Positions 10,562 to 22,313 of a stretch of 64,000 bases of DNA are shown piece after piece. The notes under the pieces are model-generated. The model made no database searches. It had not been told where the DNA came from and worked only from the letters and a program-made list of their open reading frames with translations. Each line of letters begins with the position of its first letter. Position 1 is the stretch's first letter. Location of the stretch: NCBI RefSeq assembly GCF_022539505.1, contig NC_061511.1, positions 36,879,144-36,943,143 on the forward strand, given 5' to 3'. The stretch comes from Lolium rigidum (Eukaryota; Streptophyta; Magnoliopsida; Poales; Poaceae). The translations under genes and the position numbers were made by a program.

Positions 10562-13500
10562 ATGGGAAGCTACGACGACACCATCGCCGTGGGGCGAGTC
10601 CTCTACGCCGGAAATCTGCCGCTCGTCCCTCCGGATGAGTGCTGGATTCCGGCTAAAACCGACCCCATCAAGCTCTCCATCGTCCCAGTTGGCGGCATAC
10701 ACATCTTCATCGGGGAAACCGTCGATTCCGATGGAAACCCACTGGTAAGTAGCGCTGACGCGACCGCCGCTGAGCAGGACGCAGTCGCGAAGATCCGATC
10801 TGAGACGCTGGAACTTCCTAGCGAGGATTCCGCCTTAGATCTGGAAAAATCAAAGCCCACCCAATCCGCCCTGAGCAGGAAACAAAGGTGGAAGACCAAT
10901 GCAGATCCGCCTGGGTTTCCCAGGTGTTAGAGAAGCAAAGGTGTCACTTCGTACACTTCTTGGCCCATACCGCCGGAACCGCCCCTCAAGCAGTCGGAGC
11001 TGGTCCCGAGCAGGAAGAGGCACCGGAAAACGTCGCAGATCCGGGTCAGGCTCAGCCTGTCGGAGAAAGCAAAGCTCCGGGTGAAGAGTCGATCTTGGGC
11101 AACCTGAGCCCAATCTCCGGTGATACCGCGTCCATGGAATCTGATGACTTCGTCCGGAAGCTTGAGGAGTACGGCCGCGACGATCAGCCTGAGGTCGATT
11201 CCGCCTTGCCTAAGCAGGTCCTCGCAACCGTGGCACCGCTGGAAGAGCAGGAAGGTGAAGACGAAAACACCGCCTCCGACCCCGGACCGTCCAATGTCGG
11301 ATCTCCGCTAGATCGGATCCGTCCCCCCGAGGATGTCCTTTCTCCGGAAGAGCTGGTCGAACAAGCACGCATGGACCTGGTCGCAAAGTCTGGTGTCCTC
11401 AACAAACCAATAACCCCTGATGATGCCGCAGATCCGGAAGCTCTAGAAGCAACAAGACAGGAGATGCTAGCTACTGCCAAAAAGTTCGCAAATACCGCAG
11501 CTGCGATGCTGGACGAGAGGACGAAGCAGCCAACTTCGTGGAACACTTCAAGAAGAAGGACCGCGAGGTCGATGAATCTCTTGCAAAGGTCAGGGAGCTT
11601 GAGAAGCACTGGGAGGCCAAGGTAAAGTTCGTCGAAGAGGAGGAAGCTAGGATCAGGCGTGAAGCCATCCCTCCCCGCAGGATTACCTTCGCCACCCCCA
11701 CAGTACAGCAGCCGCTCGCAACTCCAAAGGACAATATGAAGAAGGCTGCCGAGATCTTAAAGAAGAAGAACGAGGAGATTGACATCGAATTCGTTCGCAC
11801 GCTCGTTGCTTCAGCGAGTGAAGCGACAGAGCAAGGCCGACACTTCGCGCAGGTTGGAATCCAATCCGGATCAATGTGTATCTACCGCGCGAAGGACGCC
11901 CGTGTCAATCGCCACCCCGATGATGAATCACGCACCGGATCCTCGGAACGCGAAGGAAAGTCGGGGAACACCCAAATCCTATCCCCGTACCGTCAAAGAC
12001 GCCACCGTCGGATCCAAGAAAGGGAAAGGATGCAATGTACTCGGACGTGAGAAGTACCGGAACCCCTCTCCCCGCCTAATGGTTACCCGCGACCCCCTCG
12101 CCGCCGTAGTCCAGCCGGAAACACCAGGCCCCGGGGGCATGGTGGAATCGTTATCCGCGACAACGTGCTGCCAAGAAACGAAAACGAGGAGCGCTCGCCG
12201 GAACCGCGCCGGAACCGGAACATCCCTCGGGAGCCGGAGCCCGGGAGGAGTCGGAATGAGGAGCGCGACCCAGAACCTCGCCGTAGTCGCGACCCAGAGC
12301 CTCGCCGAAGCCATAACCCGGAGCCCCGCCGGCACGACCAAGGCAGCCAACGCCACGGCGAAGGCAGCCATAGGAGCCGGAGTCAGCACCGAGAGGGGCG
12401 AGGAGAATCAGAAGCCGGAAGCAAGAAAGCAGACCGACCACCTCGCAGGTCTCCCTCACCTCCACCTAGCGGTGGTGGCGGAGGTGGAGGCGGAGGCGGC
12501 GGCCGAAGATCTCGCTCTCGCTCAAAATCTCCACGTCACGGCTCGCGCGACGCGCGGGACCGCCTCAACGAGTACAGAACAGACTACATTGGTCCAAAGT
12601 GCTTTGGCAGGATGATTCGAGAGGAACCAAAACCCAGGAGCTCCCTCAAGTTACCCGGAAATCTGAAGCATTATGATGGCACCGAAAGGCCGGATACCCG
12701 GATTGAGGATTACTACAATGCAAGTAACCTTCGCCTGGGGAACCCCTAATATCGCCCGCCGCATGCTCCAGTTGTACCTTGTAGGACCAGCCCGGATTTG
12801 GCTCAGCGACCTCGAGAAGAACTCCATCTTTTGCTGGTTCGACCTGAAGACCGCTTTTGAGAAACACTTCAGAGGCACCTACAAAAGACCTGCCACGGCA
12901 AGCGACCTACAAGCTTGTATCCAGAAGAAGGGAGAAACCTCAAGGAACTTCCTCACACGATGGTTGGCATGCAGAAACGAGTGCGAAAACGTCGACCACA
13001 CCACTGCCATGTACGCCTTTATTGGTGGACTGCAGAGAGGAGGATTGCTGAGGCATAAGCTTACATGTTTGGCTAACGCCAACAAACTGACTTTGGATGA
13101 GATGATCTCCATCGCCAGTGATCACACTGCCGCCGATGACGACGCAGGCGGTGATATCGCAGCTACAAGCAATCCCCCGCACCAGCAAAAGAAGAACCGT
13201 GATAACGGTAGCAACAGCGGCCACAAGCGCAAAAACCCTGATGACCAGAAGAGTGGCGGATCCGAGATGGTCGCCATGGCGTTCCAACGCGGAGGTTCAG
13301 GAGGCGGAAGAGGACGCGGCCGTGGAGGCGGAGCCGGAAGGGGTCAGCAGCATGGCACTGAGGTCACCGCTGGCGGATCCCGCGCCCCGCAAACCTACGA
13401 GGAGTACAGAGACATGCCCTGCCTGGCCCACTTGGATCCGGCTACAGGGAAGTCCACTCACACCAACCGCAACTGCAAGTGGGTCAACGACCTCAAGAAT

Positions 13501-13690
13501 GACCCGGAGGCAGGATACAAGCGAGCCCGGAAGCACCGCCCACGCGGCAAAGGAGGCAAGGGCAAGAACAAGGACAAGGAGGAGGACAGTTCCGAGGCGA
13601 TGGACGAGGATGATAACTCGCCGGATCCCAAAGCCGGAACCGCAGGAAAATCCAACCCCTTCGAGAAAAAGAGCGTGGGGGCTTACCACA
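10562..13690 (+). pseudogene. T4 gag, multiply frameshifted
   Basis: Starts at the ATG at 10562 (MGSYDDTIAVGRVLYAGN). The frame changes near 10925, 11520 and 12735, and there is an in-frame TGA at 12048-12050. The N-terminal third is acidic (10888-11500). Then come a charged coiled-coil-like stretch (11538-11790), an Arg/Ser/Pro-rich region with a glycine run (12165-12530), and the Retrotrans_gag core (about 12600-13110; LYLVGPARIWLSDLE, KHFRGTYKRP, GETSRNFLTRW). A Gly/Arg-rich RNA-binding-like segment (13290-13350) and a basic Lys-rich tail follow. It would package the element RNA. No product could be made from this copy without frame changes, so gag must be supplied elsewhere or the lesions are sequence errors. 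Confidence 0.85.
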
Positions 13691-14300
13691 CCTTCCTCGG
13701 AACCCCCACAGTCCGCGCTACAAAATCAGCTACCCGTTTCCTGAACGCCACAGTTCCGGCTGTGCCGCAGTATGTCAGGTGGTCGGAAGTTCCGTGCACA
13801 TTTGACGAGGCGGATCATCCCGCCTCCGTGCCAAAAGAATACTACGCCTTGGTTGTGAGTCCCCGCATAGACGGGTATGACTTCTCCAAGTGCCTCATGG
13901 ATGGCGGAGCCAGCTTGAACATCATGTACCCGGAGACTCGGAGCGGATGAACCTCACCAAGGAACAGCTCAAACACAGCACAACTGAGTTTCACGGCGTG
14001 GTTCCGGGTAAGAAGGCGAACTCCCTCGGCAGCATCACACTTCCCGTGGCCTTCGGCGATGTTCATAATTTCCGCGAAGAGAAGATCACGTTCGAAGTTG
14101 TGCCCTTCAAGAGCTCCTACCATGTCATCTTCGGCAGGCCCACCTACCACAAGTTCCACGCAAGGGCGTGCTATATCTACAACAAGCTCAAGATGCCGGG
14201 TCCCAACGGTATGATCACCATAACCGGAGACTACAAAAAGGCTCATGAGTGCGAGTTGGGCGAAGCCGCCTTCGCGAGTCTGTCATATCCGGAGAAGAGC
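13690..14300 (+). pseudogene. T4 aspartic protease region
   Basis: CLMDGGASLNIMY near 13890-13930 is the active-site region; the triad is D-G-G, a form frequent in Tat-lineage proteases, rather than D-T/S-G. The frame shifts about 13925-13940, immediately after it. The downstream half (13945-14290) ends with HVIFGRPTYHKF, the conserved distal motif. A further shift occurs near 14280. Confidence 0.75.
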
Positions 14301-15480
14301 TGAAAGGCTACAGGGCCGCGGTGGATCCGACTGAGATGCAGACCACCAAGAAGCAAATCTCCGAGCAGAAAACCTCCTTCAAGCCCGCAATAGAAACCAA
14401 GAAGCATGACCTCATTCCGGGTGACTCCTCCAAGCAGGTGTCAGTCGGAGCCAACATGGACCCCAAATAGGAAAGCGCGCTCGTCGAGTTCCTCCGCGCT
14501 AACATGGATATCTTCGCATGGCAACCTTCTGACATGTCCGGAGTACCTAGGGAACTCGCCGAGCACTACCTCAACATAAATCCGGGGGCTAAACCAGTGA
14601 AGCAAGCTATGCGACGCTTTGGAGACAAGAAGCGCCGCGCCATAGGAATGGAACTAGCAAAGTTACTAGAAGCAGGTTTTGTAATAGAAGTTATCCACAC
14701 CGATTGGGTCGCGAATCCCGTCCTTGTACCCAAAAAGAACACCGAAATACTAAGAATGTGCATCGATTACTCTGGCTTGAACAAACATTGCCCGAAGGAT
14801 CCGTTCCCCTTGCCGCGCATTGACCAAGTCATTGATTCGACGGCAGGGGCGGAACTCCTGTGTTTTCTTGATGCGTATTCCGGGTATCATCAGATCCGGA
14901 TGAAGGAATCCGACCAAAAGGCGACTTCATTCATAACCCCGTTTGGTACTTACTGCTATGTTACTATGCCCTTTGGTTTGAAAAATGCAGGTGCTACTTA
15001 CCAGCGTACGATGCAGCGGTGCCTGAAGGACCAAATTGGCCGGAACGTGCACGCTTACGTCGACGACATCGCGGTCATGACCCGGAAAGGATCCGACTTG
15101 ATCAGCGACCTCACAGAAACCTTCAACAACCTCCGCAGGTACAAGATGATGTTGAATCCGCTGAAGTGCGTTTTTGGCGTGCCAGCCGGAAAACTCCTTG
15201 GCTTCATAGTCTCTCATAGAGGCATTGAGGTGAACCCGGAAAAGGTCAAGGCAATCCTGTGCATCAAACGACCAACTTGTCTCAAAGATGTGCAACGACT
15301 AACTGGTTGCGTCGCAGCAATCAGCAGGTTTGTTAGCCGTCTTGGCGAGAAGGCGCTACCTCTGTACAAGCTGCTGAAGAAAACAGACAAATTTGTCTGG
15401 GACGACGCAGCCGACGCAGCTCTTCGTGGGTTGAAGGAAATACTTACTTCCCCACCTATCTTGGCAGCCCAGCAGAGTCA
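14290..15480 (+). pseudogene. T4 reverse transcriptase
   Basis: Apart from an in-frame TAG at 14468-14470 this part is one open frame to about 15475. RT landmarks in order: NPVLVPKKN (about 14715), MCIDYSGLNKHCPKDPFPLP (14757), FLDAYSGYHQI, PFGLKNAGATYQR and the catalytic YVDDIAV (15055-15076). The thumb and start of RNase H follow (LGFIVSHRGIEVNPEK, LTGCVAAISRFV). It would copy the element RNA in the particle. The active-site residues are intact, so damage is limited to frame and stop lesions. Confidence 0.9.
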
Positions 15481-16300
15481 GAGCCAATGCTCCTTTATCT
15501 GGCGGCTACCAACAAGGTCGTCAGCCTCGTCATCGTGGTGGAGCGAAAGGAAGAAGGTCATGAATATGACGTCCAGAGACCTGTCTACTACATTAGCGAG
15601 GTGCTGACAGAATCAAAGCAAAGATACCCTCACTTTCAGAAGCTTGCTTATGGAGTTTTCCTAGGCAGCCGGAAGCTGAGACACTATTTCCAGGAGCACC
15701 CAGTAACAGTTGTTAGTAAAGCTCCGCTGTCAACAATTCTCAACAACGCTGACGCAACAGGACGAACAGCTAAATGGGGCATCGAATTATCCGCCTTCGA
15801 CATCGCTTACAAGCCAAGGACTGCGGTCAAATCCCAAGTCCTGGCAGATTTCGTTGCGGATTGGACGAAGCTCCGGATGCAAGTCCGGAGCCGGAACCGG
15901 AAACATGGGTCATGCACTTCGACGGATCCAAGCAGCATCAAGGCTCGGGAGCCGGAGTCACCCCGAAGTCCCCTACCGGAGAAGAACTGCAGTATGTTCC
16001 GCGGATCCACTTCGAAGCTACAAATAACATGGCGGAATACGAGGCTCTACTACACGGTCCGCGCATCGCTAAGGAAATCGGGATCAAGCACATCATATGC
16101 TCGTGGAGATTCCGACCTGGTGGCACAACAAGTAGCCGGAACCCGGAACGCCAGAAATTCCGTCATGGCGGCCTACGGAGACGAAGTTGACGAGCTCGCC
16201 AAGTGCTTCCTCGGATACGAAGTCAAGTACGTCGAAGAGACGACAATACAGCGGCGAGATATGCTATCCAAGCTCGGATCCGGCAGAAGACCAATTCCGC
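15480..16300 (+). pseudogene. T4 RNase H plus second (archaeal-type) RNase H
   Basis: After a frame change near 15475, the classic Gypsy RNase H continues (PVYYISEVLTESKQRYPHFQ, then STILNNADATGRTAKW). A second RNase H-like domain follows at about 15905-16190: MHFDGSKQHQGSGAGV, then EATNNMAEYEALLHG, which supplies the D and E of the active site. It occupies a different frame between two compensating shifts near 15900 and 16115, after which GDSDLVAQQV and the NARN motif return to the first frame. Tat-lineage elements are known for acquiring such an extra archaeal-type RNase H; the identification here is by motif only. Confidence 0.78.
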
Positions 16301-17707
16301 CCGGAATTTTCCTAGAGCATCTCCGGATACCCTCGGTGAAGGGCGCTAACCCGGAAAACCCGGATGTGGCAGTGTCTCCGGCTAAAGAGGTATTGGCTAC
16401 CATTCCGGCTTGGACACAGCCTTTCCTGGACTACCTCATCGATCAGAAGCTGCCGGAGGACGAGGTCCTCGCGCGCCAGATCATCAGACGAGCACGATCC
16501 TACACAATTGTCGATGGACAGCTCTACAAACGAAGCGCAACAGGGGTGTTTCTCAAATGCGTCTCCAATCAAGATGGCATTGAAATCCTCAGAGAGATCC
16601 ACGCAGGGGATTGCGGGCACCATGCCGCTCCCAGGTCACTCGTTGCAAAAGCTTTTCGGCTAGGCTTTTATTGGCTAACGGCTAAAGAAGATGCCGACAA
16701 GATAGTCAAGACCTGCCGAGGTTGTCGGTACTACGCTACTCAACCAAACGCTCCAGCCCAAGAGCTGAAAACCATACCTATCACCCGGCCATTTGCGGTC
16801 CGGGGGCTCGATATGGTTGGTAAATTGAAAAGATCATCTCCCGGCGGTTGTGAATACCTCCTGGTCGCCGTTGACAAGTTCAGCAAGTGGATCGAGGCCA
16901 AGCCGGTGAGAAAAGCCGATGGTGCTACGGCACTAAAATTCGTCTGCAGCCTCGTGATGAGATTCGGCATCCCACACAAGCATAATCACAGATAATGGCA
17001 CGAACTTCGCTCAAGGAGAATTAAAGGATTATTGTGAGACAATGGGGATACGACTGGACCTCGCATCTGTGGCTCACCCACAGTCCAATGGTCAGGTTGA
17101 AAGGGCTAACGGCCTAATATTATCAGGAATTAAACCACGCCTTGAAGGACCGCTGCGACGAGCAGCTGGAGCTTGGGCTGACGAGTTGGAAGCCGTTCGT
17201 GGAGTTTACGAACTACCCCTAACAGCATCAACGGGGTTTACTCCCTTTTTCCTGGTATACGGATCCGAAGCCGTGCTCCCCTCCGACATCATCCACGATT
17301 CACCGCGAGTTTCCGCCTACAATGAAGAAACAGCTGACGAGGCCAGACAGCTATCTGTGGACCTGATCGAGGAAGCTCGGAACTTAGCAGACCAAAGATC
17401 CGCCATCTATCAGCAAAGGCTCCGACGTTATCACGGTCGTCGAGTCCGGAAACGCTCCTTCATGGCGGGAGACCTGGTCCTCCGCCTTCGACGAGTGAAA
17501 GACCATAAGCTGCAATCTCCATGGGAAGGACCTTTCGTCGTTAGCAAAGTACTTCACAACGGGTCGTACTACCTTGTTGATTTCCGCGAGCTAAGGGATA
17601 GACCTGCTAATTGGCGCCGGAAACGCAAGCGTGAGGATCCGGATGACATCTACGATGAAACAGATCGCCCCTGGAATATAGCACAGCTACGTCCTTTCTA
17701 CACTTAG
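16300..17707 (+). pseudogene. T4 integrase
   Basis: The zinc-binding HHCC region is seen at about 16605-16735 (GDCGHHAAPRSL ... CRGCRYYA). The catalytic core follows: first Asp in RGLDMVGKL (about 16805), second in the DNGTNF motif (about 16992), and Glu in NGQVERANG (about 17090). A frameshift near 16975 separates the first Asp from the rest. The C-terminal part is SH3-like (LKRVKDH-type: LRRVKDHKLQSPWEGPF) and ends in IAQLRPFYT with a TAG at 17705-17707. It would insert the cDNA into chromosomes. An ATGAAATAAA polyadenylation-like element lies at about 17752. Confidence 0.88.
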
Positions 17708-18290
17708 CATATTTTTTCGAGTTACAAACTCTGTAATAATTATACATGATCAATGAAATAAAGCTTATGGTTCACTCTTTGAGTCTTTTACCTCCTTTAC
17801 TTGTTCATTTTAGATCGTGTACGTTTTTTCCGACTAAAACCGCAGAGCTGGACATTTCCGCCTAGGCGTGTATGAAAGTTGTGATTTTCAAAATCGTCCT
17901 TTAGGACGTAAGCTTAAGTTTTCTGATTAAGTTGTTATCTGTTGCGAACTCGTGGACTCCTAGTAGCGATTTCCGGCACCTACGCCTGGGGGCTTGTTTC
18001 CGCGGTTATGGACGGATTGCCATTGGGCTTCGTCGCCGCTGGCGAGCGTTTCCGGCTAAGGTTTTCCGGCTCGTGGAAGGTCAAGCGGGCAAGCCGGAAA
18101 ATAACGAAGTCAGCACTTGCTTTCCGACATAAAACGAAACATGCGCATAATATTAAACGGATAGCAGGATAAGTGTTTCCGCCCCACGCATAATTGTTTC
18201 GTTCCTAGCTACTTAAGAATTTAAGTCTTATTACAAACCCTCACCGGGGCCAAAATGATGCAATTTGTTTCATTGTTTTAAACAGGAACT
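17708..18290. other. T4 spacer between integrase and the antisense gene
   Basis: AT-rich and GC-mixed DNA without a credible ORF. The plus strand has an AATAAA-like signal soon after integrase. The minus strand would hold the 3' UTR of the antisense gene. The two transcription units converge here. Confidence 0.6.
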
Positions 18291-21200
18291 CTACTCGGAG
18301 TCTTCCTCTTCAGATTGCTGGTAGCCGGAGCCGTCGTCGCTGCCACCGCATCCGGCTTCGCAGTCGTTTCCGGAGTTCTCTCCGGAGCGCTCGCTGCTGG
18401 ACCCGGATCCTTCCCCAAAAACTCGGCTCGCCCGCTTCTTCCTCCGCATCGGAAAAACCTTCGGGCAGATCGTGTTTGCGGTACCGGAACGAGTTATCCA
18501 CTCGCCCGACAAACAGCTCTTCATAGCCTTCAGTTTCCGCGAGAAGGGCGCACATGTCGGAACTCTCGGGAGCTCCGCGTGCAACTTGCGCCATGTTGAG
18601 TGAGGGGAAGAAAGCCTTGCAGGTGGCTAGGACTAAGGAGGCGGCTCCGCGCGCAGAAGATTTCTGCCAGTCCTTGATGAACTCCGGCACTGTCGCATGA
18701 GTTTGGTCATTGTATCAATGACTCGTGGTTTTGGCCTTCTTCGGCCGACGTGGCCGTGGCGATTCCGCGGCAGGCTTTAAACAGCGCATCGATTGAGATC
18801 CGCACTTCCTCGTATGCCTCCGTCCTCGACAGGTTTGAATCCTTTGACCACTCAAGGCCAAGGCTTGCTCGCGGAAGAAAGAGGTTCAGTCTCGTCAGAG
18901 AGAACATATAAGCTGGTCGGAGCAAACGACGTGGAAAAATGCTTACGGAAGATAAGCTTGTCAATGGCTTCCGCCTCCGCTTCCAGGGCTTTGTTCTTGG
19001 AAATTAAGGTGAGCGCGCGGCCTTGACTTTTCTCCAGCTTCTCGATCAGTTCCGCCTTCTCACGGGCATGCTTCTCGGAGAGCTCTTTCCTTGCCTCAAT
19101 CTCTTTGCTCGAGGATTCTTTCATGAAGTTGTTGAGGGACTCGTTCTCCGCCTCAAGCACCTTGACCTTGGCGGAAAGCTCAGCAAACGAGGCATGCTTG
19201 GCAGTTTCTTCTGGAGACGATCAAGTTGCGCATGTTATGCAATATGAACTATGACAACACAAAAAGTGAAATACCCGGGTTTTGTACCTTTAAGGCGGGT
19301 CTCGAGCAGGTGGATAGCCTTTTGGCTATTTTCCGCGTTTTGTCGCAGCCCCTCAATCTCCGTGATCTGCTCAAGCACATGGATGCGCAAATCTTCGTGC
19401 AGTTTCCGTGTGGTCTGTGAGACAGCAGGGAGTTAGTCGGATATTTAAAATCTTGGGGGCTAGCGAGGAGTTCAGTTTGAGATATAAAAATTTTAAATTT
19501 CCGCCTAAAGTACATTCTGGGAAAGCATCGGATAATACACACGGAGCTATATCACCCAATGCTTGGGGGCTAGTGTTACCTGCCGCACTTCCTTGTGCTT
19601 GGCGAAAAAATCTTTCAAATCTTTCTCCAGTTCCGCGAGATCTCGTGTCTCCTCGTCCGGCTTCCCCCATACCTTGTTCAGCATTGCGGAAACTTCCGCG
19701 TGACGCCGTGCGAGGGTGAGCTTCGGAGGGATGGAGTTGGCTCGAGGCTGACTCGGGCGCATTGGTAACTTGGAGGAGCTTGACCTTCGCTCTTGTTCTT
19801 CATTGGTAGGCCCCGCGAAAGCGGAACTTGGCTGATCAGAGGGAGGAATGGGTGAGGAGGTTCCCTTGGCGGAGTCGCCCTGGTGAGCGGGATCTTCAGG
19901 AATGTCGTCAAGGTCGATGACGTCCTTCGGATCCGGCTTGGAGGTGGATGAAGCTTTTGGCGGAACTCCAACCTCAGGAGTAATGGGAAATGAAGCCGGA
20001 GATGGCTTGGCCTTTTTCTTGTTGACCCTTGGGGCCTTGGGAGGCTGGCTTCCGGAACTTCAGGAAAAACATAAAAATATAAGAGCAAGTGTTAAATCAG
20101 AACTTGGGTCTCGGAAGAAGACGCTTACCCGGAAGGCTTGAAAAAGTGTTGGATGGCAGGCTGCCCCTTGTTGCTGGTATTAATCAGCGCGAGGCGCTTC
20201 TTTTCCGCCTCAGCTTTCCGGGTAGCCGCGATGCTGAGTGTCTCGCGGGGGCGTTTCGCGTAAGGGCTTGAAGGGGCTGGTTTCTTCCTCTTCGCGGGAC
20301 GTGAAGCTTCAGGAGCTTCCGCCTCTGACGTGGCCTCTGGATCCGCGTGGCCGGTGGATGGGACTCGGAGGAGAGTTCCGAGTTGATTTTCCTCCGGCGC
20401 CTCGAGCTGGTTCGAAGTTACACTTAGCCAAAAGTTCGAAGAAAAATAATAAACCAAAGTCAAGACGACGTACCGCGGTTCCGGATCCATTTGTATGGAT
20501 ATCCTTGTTGCATACGTGAACATGGAGTTCACGTGAGATCTTGAGGAGAACCCGGATCCTCTTGTCGATGGCGTCAGCGGACAGATTATCCTTGGTGGCG
20601 CGCATTGGATCATCGCGCCCCGTGTATTCAAACATCGGGCGGTCCTCGTTTTGTAGCGGCTGGATCCGCTTGGTGAACCAGGAAAGGGTTAAGTCCTTCC
20701 TCGTCAGCCCCTCCTCCGTGAGCTTGCGGATCCGTCTAACGGCGCGGGTTAGTTGAGGCGAGTCGGAGAAGTGGGGGCAGTGCGTCCATGACGGAAGCTC
20801 GGTGGGAGGGCAGTTCTTGAAAACTCGGAAGTTTCTTTTCGCTCGCCGGGTCGGAGACGTCCTTCAGATAGAAGAAGCCCCCGGACCAGTACCTCGCGGA
20901 TTCGTGGCGGTCGGTAGGGGGGTAGACGCGGCCCGGGCGGAGTATAAAAGTGATGGATCCGCATGTAGCAAGTTCGGCAGATTGCCGGATCCTCTCCTTC
21001 TTGACAGAGAAAAAGTATTGGAATAAAGAAATCTCGGGGGTTACCCGGAGATGGCCTTCGCAGAGGGCGACGTGGTTGCCGATGGCGAGGACGCTGTTTG
21101 GAGAGATGTTGTGGGGTTGGAGTCCATACGTCTTCGGTATCTCCGGGAAGAAATCCGAAGGCGGAAATGAAAATCCGCGCTCCACCGGTGCCTTCGTCGG

Positions 21201-21563
21201 CACCATCTCGTTGTCCTTCGGAGCCGGAGCAAGTTCATCCGGAACCGACCTCCAGCTTCCGGGTTGCGTAAAGCCCTCCGACTCGAGGTTCTTGAGCTCC
21301 ATCTCGGTGGTGGCACAGGGCCACCACTTTCCCTTAGCTTCGGAGTCGCGCTTCCGAGCTTTTGACTTCTTGGCAGCTTCCTCCGTCTGCTGCACCATTT
21401 GACCCGCTTCGGAAGTTTTTTCCGGGTGAGCGGAGGTCCCCTCAGTTTCTTTGCCAGAATCCCTCGGAGGATCCAGCTTAACTGGGGCGAAGGGAGGCGG
21501 AGCGGAGGAGATCGGCGTCGCCATGATTGGTTCCGAGCTTGGAGGCGGAGTTGTTGAAGACAT
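18291..21563 (-). pseudogene. T4 antisense spliced gene (PF04195-like, coiled coil, acidic tail)
   Basis: Proposed exons on the minus strand: 21563-20474, 20406-20129, 20057-19580, 19414-19288, 19210-18947, then 18841 or nearby to 18291. Introns are GTACGT...AG, GTAAGC...AG, GTAACA...AG and GTACAA...AG, with a further GTAAGC donor at 18946. The first four junctions keep the frame by hand translation. Exon 1 resembles the 'putative gypsy type transposon' domain: FFPEIPKTYGLQPHNISPNS, EGHLRVTPEISLFQYFF and SGGFFYLKDVSDP. Exon 2 is basic and ends with QPAIQHFF, a PIP-box match. Exons 4-5 are coiled coil. The tail is acidic Ser/Gly-rich (ending QQSEEEDSE). Apparent frameshifts near 20835, 18715 and 18430 would inactivate this copy. 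Function is unknown; antisense ORFs in this position are known for Tat elements such as maize Grande. Confidence 0.72.
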
Positions 21564-21670
21564 CTGAAGAAAATAGTTTGTCGGAAACTAATTTTAGTCG
21601 GATCCCATGTCGTCTTCCCCAAAGTTTACCCCTACCAACTACGGCACGAGAACGACGCTCGAGAGCTCAC
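21564..21670 (-). other. Predicted 5'-UTR intron of the T4 antisense gene
   Basis: Minus-strand donor GTGAGC (21670-21665) and acceptor ATTTTCTTCAG (ending 21564) lie immediately before the ATG at 21563. It is 107 bp and pyrimidine-rich near the acceptor, as expected of a plant intron. Confidence 0.6.
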
Positions 21671-21880
21671 CGTGATGGAGTCCGCGGTGGTCGGAGTCGC
21701 CGGCGACGAGGTTTCGCGCGGTGGCTCGCTGAAGTTAAGAACGGGACGAACACCGTGCGGTGGCGAAGCGACTCCGGCGAAGTTCCGGTGAGATTCCGGC
21801 ACGGCGGAGAGGATCTCGTGGGCGGCGCTTGGCTGAGAGGTGAGAAGGGGGTGAATGAGGGTAAAGGGCTCGACGGCGGA

Positions 21881-21889
21881 TATTTATAG
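21881..21889 (-). promoter_or_regulatory. TATA box of the T4 antisense gene
   Basis: The minus strand reads CTATAAATA about 320 bp upstream of the ATG and about 190 bp upstream of the predicted 5'-UTR intron. It lies in T4's 3' untranslated region, outside the LTR, so the antisense gene appears to have its own promoter. Confidence 0.6.
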
Positions 21890-22300
21890 GCTGAGGGGAT
21901 GAGATTCGTGTTCCGCATCCTGCGGTCGGAACGCAAGCGTCGCACCGTTGGATGCGTGACACGTGTCCCAAACCCTAGCGGTAAAAATGGCTAGAGATAA
22001 GTTACCGCGGAAATCGCGCGAAAATGGCGCCAGAATTGGCGGAACCGTTTGAGTCTTTTAAGATTCCGGGTAATTGCGTAAGGATAAGTTTGTTCTCGTT
22101 CGTGCAGGGAGTAACCCGGAGATGTTCTTTGGAATGTCGATGGATGAAGTCCCGCAGGGTGGGAGCATTTTCCGGCTCTTCAAGTTGGAAAAAGAAGAAA
22201 ATGCAAAGTTGGAGCTCTTCAAGTTTCTCCGCGTTACCAACGTTTGCCGGAGATCATGATAGGCCAGCAAGGCGGAAACTGCAGGTGAAACTCGGAGAAC

Positions 22301-22313
22301 TCTGGGGGCTACT
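22301..22313 (+). other. T4 polypurine tract region
   Basis: TCTGGGGGCTACT directly precedes the 3' LTR. The form GGGGGCTA is usual for Tat-type elements. The stretch 21890-22300 holds no credible gene. Confidence 0.7.

Noticed and set aside
11184..13689. Minus-strand ORFs over T4 gag
   Set aside because: GC-rich shadow frames of gag without domain features, no splice or promoter signals; unlike the antisense gene at 18291-21563.
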